DNA of 64,000 nt, taken from NCBI RefSeq assembly GCF_011397635.1, contig NC_064769.1:13533207-13597206 (forward strand). The letters are read 5' to 3'. This document shows, in pieces, positions 11,401 to 23,900 of the stretch. The first letter of the stretch is position 1. Every line of letters begins with the position of its first letter. The notes under the pieces were generated by a model. The model was not told where the DNA came from. It ran no database searches and was given only the letters and a program-made list of their open reading frames with translations. A program made the translations under genes and the position numbers. This DNA is from Epinephelus fuscoguttatus. Taxonomy: Eukaryota > Chordata > Actinopteri > Perciformes > Serranidae.

Positions 11401-14400
11401 ATCTTGCGTGGGGCCCCAGATCGAGGGAGATTATCAATGGTCTTGTATGTCTTCCATTTTCTTACAATTGCTCGAACAGTTGATTTATTCACACCAACCT
11501 GCTTGCCTATTGTAGATTCACTCTTCCCAGCCTGGTGCAGGTCTACAATTTTATTCCTGGTGTCCTTCGACAGCTCTTTGGTCTTGGCCATGGTTGAGTT
11601 TGGAGTCTGACTGTTTGAGGCTGTGGACAGGTGTCTTTTATACAGATAACGAGTTCAAACAGGTGCCATTAATACAGGTAACGAGTGGAGGACAGAAGAG
11701 CTTCTTAAAGAAGAAGTTACAGGTCTGTGAGAGCCAGAAATCTTGCTTGTTTGTGGGTGACCAAATACTTATTTTCCACCATAATTTACAAATAAATTCT
11801 TTAAAAATCCTACAATGTGATTTCCTGGATTTTTTTTCTCATTTTGTCTCTCATAGTTGAAGTGTACCTCTGATGAAAATTACAGACCTCTCTCATCTTT
11901 CTAAGTAGGAGAACTTGCAAAATCAGTGGCTGACTAAATACTTTTTTGCCCCACTGTAGATTGTGCCTATGTCTGGGACTCTACTGGAGGGATAAAGACA
12001 TTTCTGTGAAAGAATATTCCCTCATTTGTTTGAATATCGTGACGGAAAGCGCTGCCGCTGTCTATCACATCACACCACATTGGCCAAAGACATATCAGGC
12101 TTTATCTTTTCAGTTTGTCACCTGTCTGATTCCTTTGTCTTTAAATGTCAAAACTTTGATTAAAAAATGTGTCTTTTTCTCCGACAGGTCGCTCTGCCTG
12201 CCAATGATGAATATAAACCACTAAAACCACGAGTGGGGAAAGCAGCCAAGGTATAACGTGCCTTTAAATTGGGCCTTGGACTTTTGGAATTAATTTGGTT
12301 TGTTCAGTGAGAAACATTATGTAATTACACTGAATTGCAGTTTTGAAGCATTCATTATCTTTGTATGATATCTTCAGTATTCTATACAGGGGCTAATATA
12401 AGGTAACTGTTAAAACCTATCATTGGAAATATTTTCTTGACTTTATAATGGCAGCACATGGTTTCCGAATGGAAAATACTTGCATATTATCACACTTTTC
12501 TATACAGAATACTGTATCACTGTATGAGAAGTTACTTTAAATTATGGTGTGCTTGTTAGTTTACAAGAACTATTGCTACACCTGCAATATATTTGTTTTG
12601 TTGACATGTCTTGTTTTTCTTGCAGGAGTACCCTTTTGTTCTTGACCCGTTCCAGCGCGAGGCCATCTTATGTATCGACAACAACGAGTCTGTGCTTGTG
12701 TCTGCTCACACCTCTGCTGGCAAGACGGTCTGTGCTGAGTGAGTATCTTCAATAGTTGTGTAAAGAATTAATTGTTTACTGTATTGTTGAATTTCATCTC
12801 AAGCACTAAAGTCATGTACACATGAAAGACCAAAGCTTGCAGTTAAACCCAAATTATAGCACATATAGGATAGTGTAGCATTAGTGTAGTTGATTCTATT
12901 TTGTGAATATGACTGTGTTGTTATTAATACCTTGGACTATCGGCAATGTTGGATCTTCTGCTATTTTATCTGTGTTGTGGTTTGTTATTTTTGTGACATG
13001 GTGTGACATTGATGTGTCAAGGCATCCACATATCACTGTTTTTACTCAAATATACAAGATAAATGAGGTATTAGAATAGATCATGGGAATAAGAAACACA
13101 AGTAATAATAACAAAGAGTTTGCTGGACTCTGCCAAGTGCAGCAAAGTTGACATTTTTGTGAAAGTTTTCACAATATAAGTAAAAAGTAGGTTAGTCAGA
13201 ATATACTCTGGGTAAATGTTCTTATGTTATTATGAGGGGTCAGGGTGTATGATGAGGTTAGTCACTCCCTTATATCATTTTCTTGTAGATATGCCATTGC
13301 ACTGGCCCTGAGAGAGAAGCAGAGAGTGATCTTCACCAGCCCCATCAAAGCCCTCTCTAACCAGAAATACAGAGAGATGTACGAAGAGTTTCAGGATGTG
13401 GGATTGATGACTGGTGATGTCACCATCAACCCCACTGCCTCCTGCCTTGTCATGACAACAGAGGTGAGACATCTGCAACAGCAAAGTCATCATTAGAGCC
13501 ATCAAATGTCACCTTTATTCGAGGGTAGTCGTTGAAAAGTGTGCTGCTGGGAGTAGAAGCAGCGCTGAGAGGTTGGTCTGACATGATAAACTGCTGTTCT
13601 CCCAGATCCTGAGGAGCATGCTGTACCGAGGCTCTGAGATCATGAGGGAAGTGGCATGGGTCGTCTTTGATGAGATCCATTACATGAGAGATTCTGGTGA
13701 GTACAGAAAATGAACAACACAAACAGTGTGGTTTGGAAAATCAGGACTCGTGCAAAAACCAGTAGCATGAGCAGAATCATTCACATACATTTTTTGGATT
13801 CACTGCATTTCTTGTACATAATATTTTCTGTAGGTATTAATGAAATTCACAAGTGGTTTAGATTCCAGATTGTATACATGAGTCATGTACAGAGAATGTG
13901 CCTTTCTACACAGTGCAGAAAAGTACTTAATTGACTGGAGGTCATAATGACTGAGTCTGAATAATTTTTGGAGTTTGAACATAATGCCAAAATTGACTAA
14001 AATAGGATATTTAACCAAAACAAACTTTTTATTTAAGACATTTTTTGGGCATTTTTAGCCTTTATTTGATAGGACAGACAAGCATGAAAGGGGGAGAGAG
14101 AGAGGGAGTGACATGCAGCAAAGGGCCATGGGCTGGAGTCGAACCCGTGCCGCCACGGCAACAGCCCCGTACACGGGGCGCCCGCTCCACCACTAAGCCA
14201 CCGACGCCCCTAACCAAAACAAACTTGAAGCAAAATGAATATATATGAAGAGTTTTTAACATTTTTTTTATCATTTGTTTTGAGAGATTTCAACACAGAC
14301 ACCTGCAGTGGCGTAGTTGTTATTTTTTATTATGTCCGACAGCTGCAGGTCGCTCTAAAGTATCATGCTCTGTTGTACCCAACAGTGTAACATCACTTAG

Positions 14401-17400
14401 TGTAGACTCTCTTGTATAATATCTCTGTATCTTTTACGTCTCCTTGACCACCTCTCATATTAGAAAGACACTTTTGAGTCTTTGTTTCTGTCACAGCACA
14501 GCGCTGCTCTAATGACACACTTTATTGGCAGCGACTTTTTCTAATTGTTTTGTGTCCTCTAATGCAACTACTGATGCTGCTAAACTTATTATATTACTGT
14601 TTACTGATTTAGTAATAATAGAAGTTCCATGGTGTGATATTCTTTTTAATCTTCACTAATATTTTTACGAATTAAATTAATTTGCCCACAAATGGCGTGG
14701 TGCAGTCAGCGTTATGTGGCAATTAGGGGCATCAGTTGTGCTAATGATCAAATCTCATTTAGGTGCACCAGTGCAATTTATGTCAAGCTTGTGCAGTTAG
14801 GAAAGTTTAGTGAATCTGACTTGGACCAATTGTGCGAGTAAACTGCACACAAAGAAGTCAGAAAGGTTTCGGATAAGAAAACGAACATGTTCTTGCTTGT
14901 AGCAAATCTCTCTGCACTTTGTGTATTTCAGAGCGTGGTGTGGTATGGGAGGAGACAATCATCCTTCTTCCTGACAACGTGCATTACGTCTTCCTGTCAG
15001 CTACCATCCCCAACGCCAGACAGTTTGCTGAGTGGATTTGTCACCTACATAAGCAGGTGGGATGTTGTTCTGGCATATATTTTAATTATAAGCGTTAAGT
15101 TACCGTGTCCTTTGTGTAATATGAGGAGATGATAATTATCTGTCTGTATGAAAGGACCAGGATCTCTGTGTTTTTCCTCCTTGTTACAAAATTAATGAAG
15201 TGTTTCTGTTTCATGTCTCCTGTAGCCATGTCATGTCATCTACACAGACTACCGTCCCACTCCACTGCAACACTACATCTTCCCAGCAGGGGGCGACGGA
15301 CTCCACCTGGTTGTTGATGAGAATGTAAGGACACCTACAAACTATGTTATCAGTGACAGCTGGCTAATTAATCCTGCACAAGTCAGACTGGAAAGAGACT
15401 CCATGTGTCTGGTCTCATATTAGCCTAAGATGACCTTCTCTCCTCTCTCTTAATCTCTGTCTCCCAATTTTGGATGCATCCATTAGGACCAGTCTTCACA
15501 TGATGTACATGATACAAAATATGTGTGTGTGTGTACTCTTCTTCAGGGAGATTTCAGAGAGGACAATTTCAACACAGCTATGCAGGTGCTGAGAGATGCA
15601 GGGGATTCTGGGAGCAGCGGAGGGGGCAAATGGGACCCTAGAGGACGGAAAGGAGGCACTAAAGGTGTGTGTGTCACTTTTCAAGTAAAATGTGTAAATG
15701 TCTTGATGTATATAAGAATTCATGCTCATGTGTACTCGCGTGTTTGATTCCCTCAGGTCCATCCAGTGTGTTCAAGATAGTGAAGATGATCATGGAGAGG
15801 AACTTCCAGCCCGTTATCATTTTCAGCTTCAGCAAGAAAGAATGTGAGGCCTATGCTCTGCAGGTGGCCAAACTGGACTTTAACAGAGGTATGTGTATTT
15901 GTGCTGCCATTCAGCATACTGCTTTTATCTTAACTTACATATATGTTTCTGTGTTTGTAGTTATTTTTACTAGAAACATTTACTTGTCACTGTGGAGATT
16001 TACAACATGAGTGGTCGTTCAGCAAGTCAAGCATGACTCTGCTCTGTGTAATAACCCTGCAAGCACTTGTTTAGTTTGAGTAGATAAATGCACTAGTGCT
16101 GGAGGTTTTGTGAATTTTTTGCATAGTAAAAGGTTACGTCAGACTCTTGAACTATCAGATCGATGGGAGGTGATGGGATTGCTGCCATTGCTGTCATTTT
16201 CTTCTTTTGCTAAACCGTGTGAGGTCATAATGTGTGATTCAGAAGATTCGGCATGATAGATGATTCGCATGCTGCATTAATTCTGCCGTTTTCACTCATG
16301 AAAACATTTGAATATTTTCCAAATTTGACAGTGCAGAATTGTGTCGACAACTTTGATTTGTAGCCCACTTAGCATATATTTTATAATCTAATGATACGTC
16401 CAAGAGCTGCAACAATAATTCAGTCAGATTGCTTTAGACATTTTTTTTAGACAACATTTGGTTTCAGCTTCTAAAATGTGAGAATTTGATGCTTTTCTTT
16501 GACGTACATGATAGTAAACTCAATATCGTTTTCGACTGTTGGTCAAACAAAAGAAGACATTTCGCACTGTTTTTTATTTAATGACTTGATAATCAAAGTA
16601 TCCCAGCTATTTATTTGATCAGTAGTAAGTAATCAAATGTCATCTTGACATAATGTACTTCCTGTCGACAGTCAGTTTTCAGGTTTATCAGATATAAATT
16701 CACACTATCATCACATTAAATAAGGATTGTGTTTGGTTCAGGGTTTGGGAGCAGGTCATCTTTGCTCACCAGATGCCAGAATAAATGCATTGTGACAAAT
16801 TGCCATGAGCATTAGGGAGGGAGTTGAAATTGGGCAAGCGAAACCGCTCACCAAAATGCTAAATTGTTGGCAAGCGGAGTCGAGTGAATCCTCCCCACCG
16901 AGCGAGTGTCTTGAATGTGGCTTATTGTGGCTGCACAGCTGGTGCTGCTGTTTGGTCCAGTGGTTAAGTGAAGTTGCTTCATGAGGACAAATCTCTGCAC
17001 GATGGGAGATAATCCATCAGCAGATTGAGTTTGGCTCGCGTCCACCTGCTTCGGGCTGCTTTTTCAGAGAAATGAAACATGCTTATGAAGTCTCACTTGG
17101 GAAACATTTCCCTCCCTCATCTTGGTTTGTTTTCGCTGCATTGTGACATTCTTATAAATGAGGAGGTTTGTTTTAATGCTGAGCTCTTCCAACAATGAAG
17201 GCCGTTTTTCTGTCAACGTGGCCAATTTTTTTCATTAATATTGCAAAAAAATGAAAAAAAAAAAACAAATGGAAAAATTCTGCCAAACATAATTTCTTAT
17301 TTCCAACAGTTTCATGTGTTTTGACAATTTTCTTGAACTGAGCAATTTTCTTAGAAAACGATGCAGATAGTATCCAGTAATAGCAGTCGGATAATTTTAT

Positions 17401-17870
17401 TAGACTGAAGAAAATTTCACTTGATTGAGGAACAATGTTGAAATGAAATAATCTGCTTTGTGAAGAAGTCACATTACTCACTTAATGTTAACTTAGTTTA
17501 AAGACATGAAGCTTTTATGACAAAACATTTCTTGTATGGCTACAGAAAACTTGCATCACAGCTATGGCACAAGTCATCACTTAACCGTATGCAGTTTAAA
17601 AAGATGTATATTTTTTTCTTTCTTTATGTCTGTCATTTAGAAACTCATAGGGACCAATTCTCTTGAGCAAACAGTTGAAAAGCCAGATTGTTTAACCAGT
17701 GTTTGTAGGCAGGTTGTTGGTGTTATGGAGCTCTTCTGTTTGTGTGTGTAGGTGGGTTATAATGAGGAGAGGGAGCCACGTGGCTCTCCTGGTTTCTGTC
17801 ATGGTCAACAATCCCCCCCACCCCCACCCCCCACCCCCTTTACCTCGCTTCTACCTTTTCTACTTTGTGT

Positions 17871-17904
<34 letters not shown>

Positions 17905-20900
17905 ATATTCTTCTTAGTCTGTTTTTATGAACACTTAAGACAGAGCCCCCCTCTCTCTGTTCCCGCTGTGTACCGTGACACATAGTTTCTGGGCAGTGTT
18001 TGTGGAATGGCAGAGGAGCCGTGTTGGAGTCAGGGGACCGGCTGGTGCCGAAACACAAACCAACTGACGGAGTGCAGAACTTTGGTGTCAGACAGATAAG
18101 TAATGGAGGTGTTGTCGGTTCTTGCAAACACTGTCAGATGGAGATGGAGACCGCTTGTGTTGTTGTGAATGGGATGCTGTTGGGATGTAGTAGCTTTGTG
18201 GTTAAACAGCGGCATCATAGTTTTTTTGCCACTAATGTGCAGAGCGTGAGGTTGATGAAGTGTCTCCAACCAGCAGTTTGACCAAGAGCCAAATATTTCA
18301 GCAATTACTGGTCACATAGTTGTGAACTGGTGGATGTTAATGCTCCACAGATGATCCTTTGTTGACTTAAAGGAGAGCTCCTGCAATTAAGTATTACATT
18401 TTAATAAAGTAGGGAGACTTGCAAGTAGGGCTGTTCCGGTATTGCACTATTGGGATTGCCTCCGATACTCAGTCCCTCCAGGGTTTAGTGGGCTGTTTTT
18501 GGGATTGTTGCAGCCTGAAATGCTCATTTCCCGACAGCTTTTCTAAAAAGTTGTGATGAATGTTGCGGTGAGTATAGGCGTTTTTTTGCTTTTAAATTGC
18601 GGGAGCAAGTAAAAAATGCAAACATATGATGCTGCCTTGGATTTGTAGGGTATACTTATGAGCATTCAGAGTAACAGCTGAACGCACACAATCAGCTGTT
18701 AATGCTGTTCATCAGAGCGCTGAAGGACTGTCCCCATGAGAGGCTTTTTATACTGTGATAAAATGGCAGTTGTCCCAGAAATCAATTGTATTTAGCTGCT
18801 CTAAAACAGTAGCCTACAAAGCATGTTGTGCTTTGCAGCCACTGATAACTACTGTTTGTGAGCGGCAAAGAATTGATTTCCAGTAGATGGTGTGACGTCA
18901 GTAAAATGCCAGCAATTTGGTAATTTATGTGTGTATTTATTAATTAATGTATTTGTTTATGTTGTAGTCTAACTTAAGTTTAACCATACAACAATAATAG
19001 CATTGTTTTCTCATCACTACAGTGTTAGTGGTATCAGCTGATAAGCAAGTTCAGATATCGGGAAGGAAAAAATGGTATCAGAACATCTCTGCTAGCAAGA
19101 GGCAAATTAAACATAATGGGGAACATTGATGCAGCAGATGCTGAGGTATTCTGACCTTTAGTCCAAAAACAGTCGATCCTACATCTCACACAAAACAACT
19201 TTTTCTTCTTTCATTAGATCCTCCTTGACTTTTATATAAACTTGACATCCGCAGTTTGCAATGCAGGATTTCTGCCCAAGCTTGGACACTACAAATGTGT
19301 CATGTAGAAGATATTATACAGATGTTTTCACAAGTTGAGTAATACCCCTAATGACGAGTAAACTGATCTTCATGTGTGAACTCAGTGGAGTTAGTCCCTA
19401 ATACAGTGCACTGAAAACTACTCACCAGATTGCCCAGTAGTTTGCTGTGGGAAGAAGTGTCTTTGGTGACCCTTCGGCCTTTATTATACCACCATCAGGA
19501 CATTTTGTAGTTGTACACAAGAAACATCAAAAGCTAAAAGGCTGATTACCATGGAATTTACTGAGCATGGTGATGCTCCTCTGGGGTGCAGCAGTTTCCT
19601 TTTCGGATATTCTCTGAGCTTCCCTTTTGTCCCACCCTCAGGACAAACTCGAGACTTCTGGCTCTTTAATACAATGGCTCTAAAGTGGATATTTTGGCTG
19701 TTACATTTTTTTGATCAGGCTGTTTTACTGGAGCCACAGACTTAGCTTAGGCTTAGTTTGCTTTTTACATTGGCCCAATGTGTGTTTGTCTGTGGTATTG
19801 CTTTGTTATTATTAAGCCATTAAAATAAGTCCCATTGACACTGAAGTCATTCACATTAAAAATAAATATTGAGCCATCAGACTTTATGGACATCCAAGTT
19901 TGTGACTAACACAAGCACATAAGAAGGAAGGTTTCCCAGAATAGTTTCATGAATAAAGAAAGACGTGTGACTAAGTTTCCACATGGACAGAGATAGCCGA
20001 AGAGCCACCGTAAATAATGTAATGAAGTTAGCACAATAATAAGACACTGGTGGTGGAGCCATTGGTTCATTCATATACAGTGGTTTAAAATTAAGTGGTT
20101 CAACATGTGACTGCATTCAGCAGCTTACCAGACACTGTTGTTGTAGTAAAATCTCAGCTTTAGTCTTTTGGATCAGGCTTTAATTGAACAGTATGAATGC
20201 AGTATATTTTGAAAAACTGAGTAAGAAATTAGTGAAACCATTTTGCTGAAACATATGTTGTCGAAATCAGATAAAACCTAAAGTTAACAGAGAGTTGAAG
20301 TGAAAGCAGCAGCATCATTTGCTTGCTCAATCCCTGGGTGGTTAAACTTTCCCTGCTAGCAATTCCCAAAAAACCTCCCCGTTGTTCCACATTAACCATA
20401 CATGCCAAGAGAAATTATATTTAAAACAACATTTCAAAATGATCCAAAAGTGTGTGTGAGTTTGTGTGTGCGTGCATGTTTGAAGAGTGGTTGAGACACA
20501 GAGGTTCAGGATGTAGGAAATGGCTTTGTGCAATTATTTAGAAGGTTTTCTGAACAGCTATTAGAAGTCTTTATTAAGCAAAGAAAATCGTTTGTTTGTA
20601 CCAGATGACGAGAAACGTCTGGTGGAGGAAGTGTTCAACAACGCAGTGGACTGTCTCTCAGACGAAGACAAGAAACTCCCTCAGGTAAGAAAGACTGGAC
20701 TCTCACACTCTGTTTCCTCTCAACTCCTGTGATGTTTTTATAACCATCCATGCTGCTCTTACTCCTGTTTTTGATCCCAGTGCTGCCACCTTGTAAAAGC
20801 TCAGAAAAAAAAGTCCTCAGCGTTTGCTTTTGAATCATTTTCTGCTCAGAGAAGACAGTCAAACTGCCTTATTGTACATAACTGAACACATAATATCAAC

Positions 20901-23900
20901 ACAAGCTTAAACACTGTGCTCCTGTTATTCTACCCCGCTGTGCTGAGTCATGTTATGAAAACCAGCCGTGTTGAGGTAACACTTGTTAGTGGGTAGACCG
21001 CTATGGCAAGAGCAAAGCCAACCATACATCACACTTTTCCACTATGATGGTTATGTGCTTTTCCACTATGTTTCTTTGGTGCTGATGGTTGTGATTGTAT
21101 GAATGAAGTGGTGTATTTGTCACTAAACCTTTTTATATTCCTCAGGTGGAGCATGTGCTGCCTCTGCTGAAGAGGGGGATTGGAATCCACCATGGAGGCC
21201 TGCTGCCCATCCTGAAGGAGACCATAGAGATCCTTTTCTCTGAAGGCCTGATCAAGGTACAACTGTCTCTTTTAAATACTGCGTTTGTCCAATAAAAATA
21301 AAAGTGTAGGAAGTAGTAATGTTGGGCATTAATACACAAAACTCCAGGCAGCTTCTGTCTGCATGTACAAGAATTATTAAAGGTACCCTGTGAGTTGTTT
21401 GACCACTAGTAGTGCTGTGGAGCAGCGTTTTCCTGATCTGTGTTGTGTTGCCTATTTTAGGCTTTTCCATTCATCAGCAGTAGGGCTGATACTTTTTATT
21501 TATAATTAGACTCTCTGTTCGAATTGAGTTAATTTTTGAACTGACATGACCTGTTCACATTCAAAATTTACAGTCTTTAAGTGCAAAAGACAAATTATAA
21601 GGCATCAGAAGTTTGAAGTAGTAGTAGTAGCCTTTTGATCCAGCAGAGGGCACTCTTAAATTTCACTCTCAGCTTGACCTGTTGCATGCTCTCTTGACAT
21701 TTCAGTAAACTAAGCTTAAGCGAAGATGCTGCTTGATGATAGAACTAGAGCCACGATATAAAATTCCAAGCTGTACCACAATCCCAAAACACAAAGTGCA
21801 ACTGAATGACACCACACGGGAAAACACAAAGGCCATGCTAAAGGATAAGACATGTGCTCTTACACAGATGGATGGACATTGCTGCCAGCATATGCTTATG
21901 ACAGTCACAGCTCACTGTGTGTTAGACTCATGAGAACTTGACAGTTATTTTGAGCATACTAAGGAGCTCAGAGGAAGCCACATAGCTGTCCATATTTAGA
22001 AAGCATCGGCGGTGTGCTCAATATTCGACTTCATTCCATTTTGAATTCAATTAATCTTGATTTTTGGGAAAAGTGACAGCCCTCATCAGCAGTCAGTGGC
22101 AGTGGCATGTAAACAATTGTGACAATGGACCAACAAAACAAGACTGCTAGCAATCAAACATGGACGTAAACAATGCTGCATTTAAATTTTAAAATTGGAC
22201 TCTTTGGGCACTCACGCTCAGAGGAGGAGGAGCAGAGTTTTAATAAAAAAAACTTTCGAGTTACACCGCTTATAAGTCCTCAGAGACTTGTAACTATGCC
22301 CCTGAAGTCTGAAGCTCATTTTCACATGAGAAGATTTACTTTTTCTTTGTGAGCACCATTTGCTCTTTGAGTGCATTCCAGAATTAACCGACTGGGCAGC
22401 CCGCCATCCTTTTTTGTTTTTTTGGATTTAAAAAATATTCAACATGTTTATTAGGCCTCAAGGGTACACACAATGTCATCTGGTTGGAAACACTTATTGC
22501 AAAACATAAATGTGATTGTGTAGCCCAAACCACAATGACATTGTCATAATATTGCAGTTATATCATCTTATTGCTTTGTATTCTCATTTCAGGCCCTGTT
22601 TGCTACAGAGACATTCGCCATGGGCATCAACATGCCGGCTCGCACTGTGCTTTTCACCAGCGCACGCAAATTTGATGGCAAGAATCATCGCTTTGTAAGA
22701 ACGCACACACAGAAACACACACACGCATAATTATTGTCGCATAATAAGTCAATAAAGATATCTTGTCATGAGGAAATTCTCACAGTAAATTTATTGGATT
22801 TTTTTCTACGCTATGATACAGGCAACATCGTAACGAGTACATTATGTTGTGGAACTGCAATTTCCATAACTGTGGTTGTGGGTGAACGTAAGCCAGAAAA
22901 TGAGCCCAAAAAGCGAAGTTTATATAAACTAGGCATCCATCTTTAGAGAGGTTTTTCTGCCTGTTGAGACGAGCTGCGAGGCTAATCTCCCTGTCACTGT
23001 ACCGTCAATGAGTAGCTAGTAGGATTGTGAAGCTCCCCATTAACCATGCTATCTCTCTAAAACAACAGCTCTGGCCTGTGTGCAGTGCAGAGTTGTCACA
23101 CAGTGTGTTGCTGCGAGGCCTTTATAAGGTCTTCAAGTCCTGCAGCTCGCACCGCCACATAAACAGCCACGTATTGTTTATACGAGCTGGGGGCCGCGTG
23201 TGTGTGTAGAGCTGCCGTCACTTAGAAGCACCCTTCATCTTCACTTCATACACTTGGATTTCGAGCTCACATACACAAAGGCTTGAGCAGAATGTGAGAG
23301 AGGAGGAAACTGCCCTCCAAGAGTTTCATCAGGAACATCTGGTGCCTCTGACGGTGCCAAAGCTCCACGCAGGCACTCGCACATTTAAATACACACGATT
23401 CTCATTCCTGAAACACACTGTGTTTCAAATCAAGAGCTGATCCCATGGCATCAGCTCATTTCAACACAAAAATAATCTTATCTGTCTTTTTTTCTTTGCA
23501 GTTTTATTGCTCAAAGACCAGTAGATATGTGGAGTTTAATTAGAGCCATGTGCGATGGGGAGAACAGTCCCCAGAGGCTTCAGGAAATCTGGTTCAGTCT
23601 CGTTGCTAATGCAGATACTTGGCTAGGAACTAATTGTTGAAATTCCTTGTCTATTTTCCAAAACATTTGGTTATATTCTCATTCAAATATGCATTAGTAC
23701 ATCATCACAATGCCTTTTGCCCAGTTGTATCAGTGTTTGTTGCATTAACAAATATACTTTTTATCACAGGTACAGAGAAGTGTTCACTAACACGTCTTTC
23801 TTCTTAATGTTTTGTGTGTTTTCATGTGGTCTAGATTACATCAGGTGAGTACATCCAGATGTCCGGGCGAGCTGGTAGGAGAGGAATGGATGAAAGGGGA

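Larger units (their letters stand above)
15889..20604 (+). other. mtrex intron 11, 4.7 kb
   Basis: The largest mtrex intron. It holds a truncated copy of the GAGCTGCAACAA repeat (16403-16615), a C-run/TTTC stretch (17813-17901) and a TIR-bounded repeat (18427-19092). The rest is AT-rich sequence in which I see no exon-like frame with splice sites, and no RNA gene. Confidence 0.7.

Noticed and set aside
10663-11610. 315-codon open frame on the plus strand
   Set aside because: It is the antisense shadow of the Tc1 transposase 10569-11591; no homology of its own, and the other strand has the full DDE signature.
14130-14210. tRNA gene on the minus strand (A and B boxes)
   Set aside because: The unit has a SINE body, tail and target duplications; it lacks a proper acceptor stem and discriminator, so it is a tRNA-derived retroposon.
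17752-18127. Open frames on both strands around the C-run and TTTC tract
   Set aside because: Low-complexity Pro/Pro and Phe/Leu runs from simple repeats; inside an mtrex intron without splice support.
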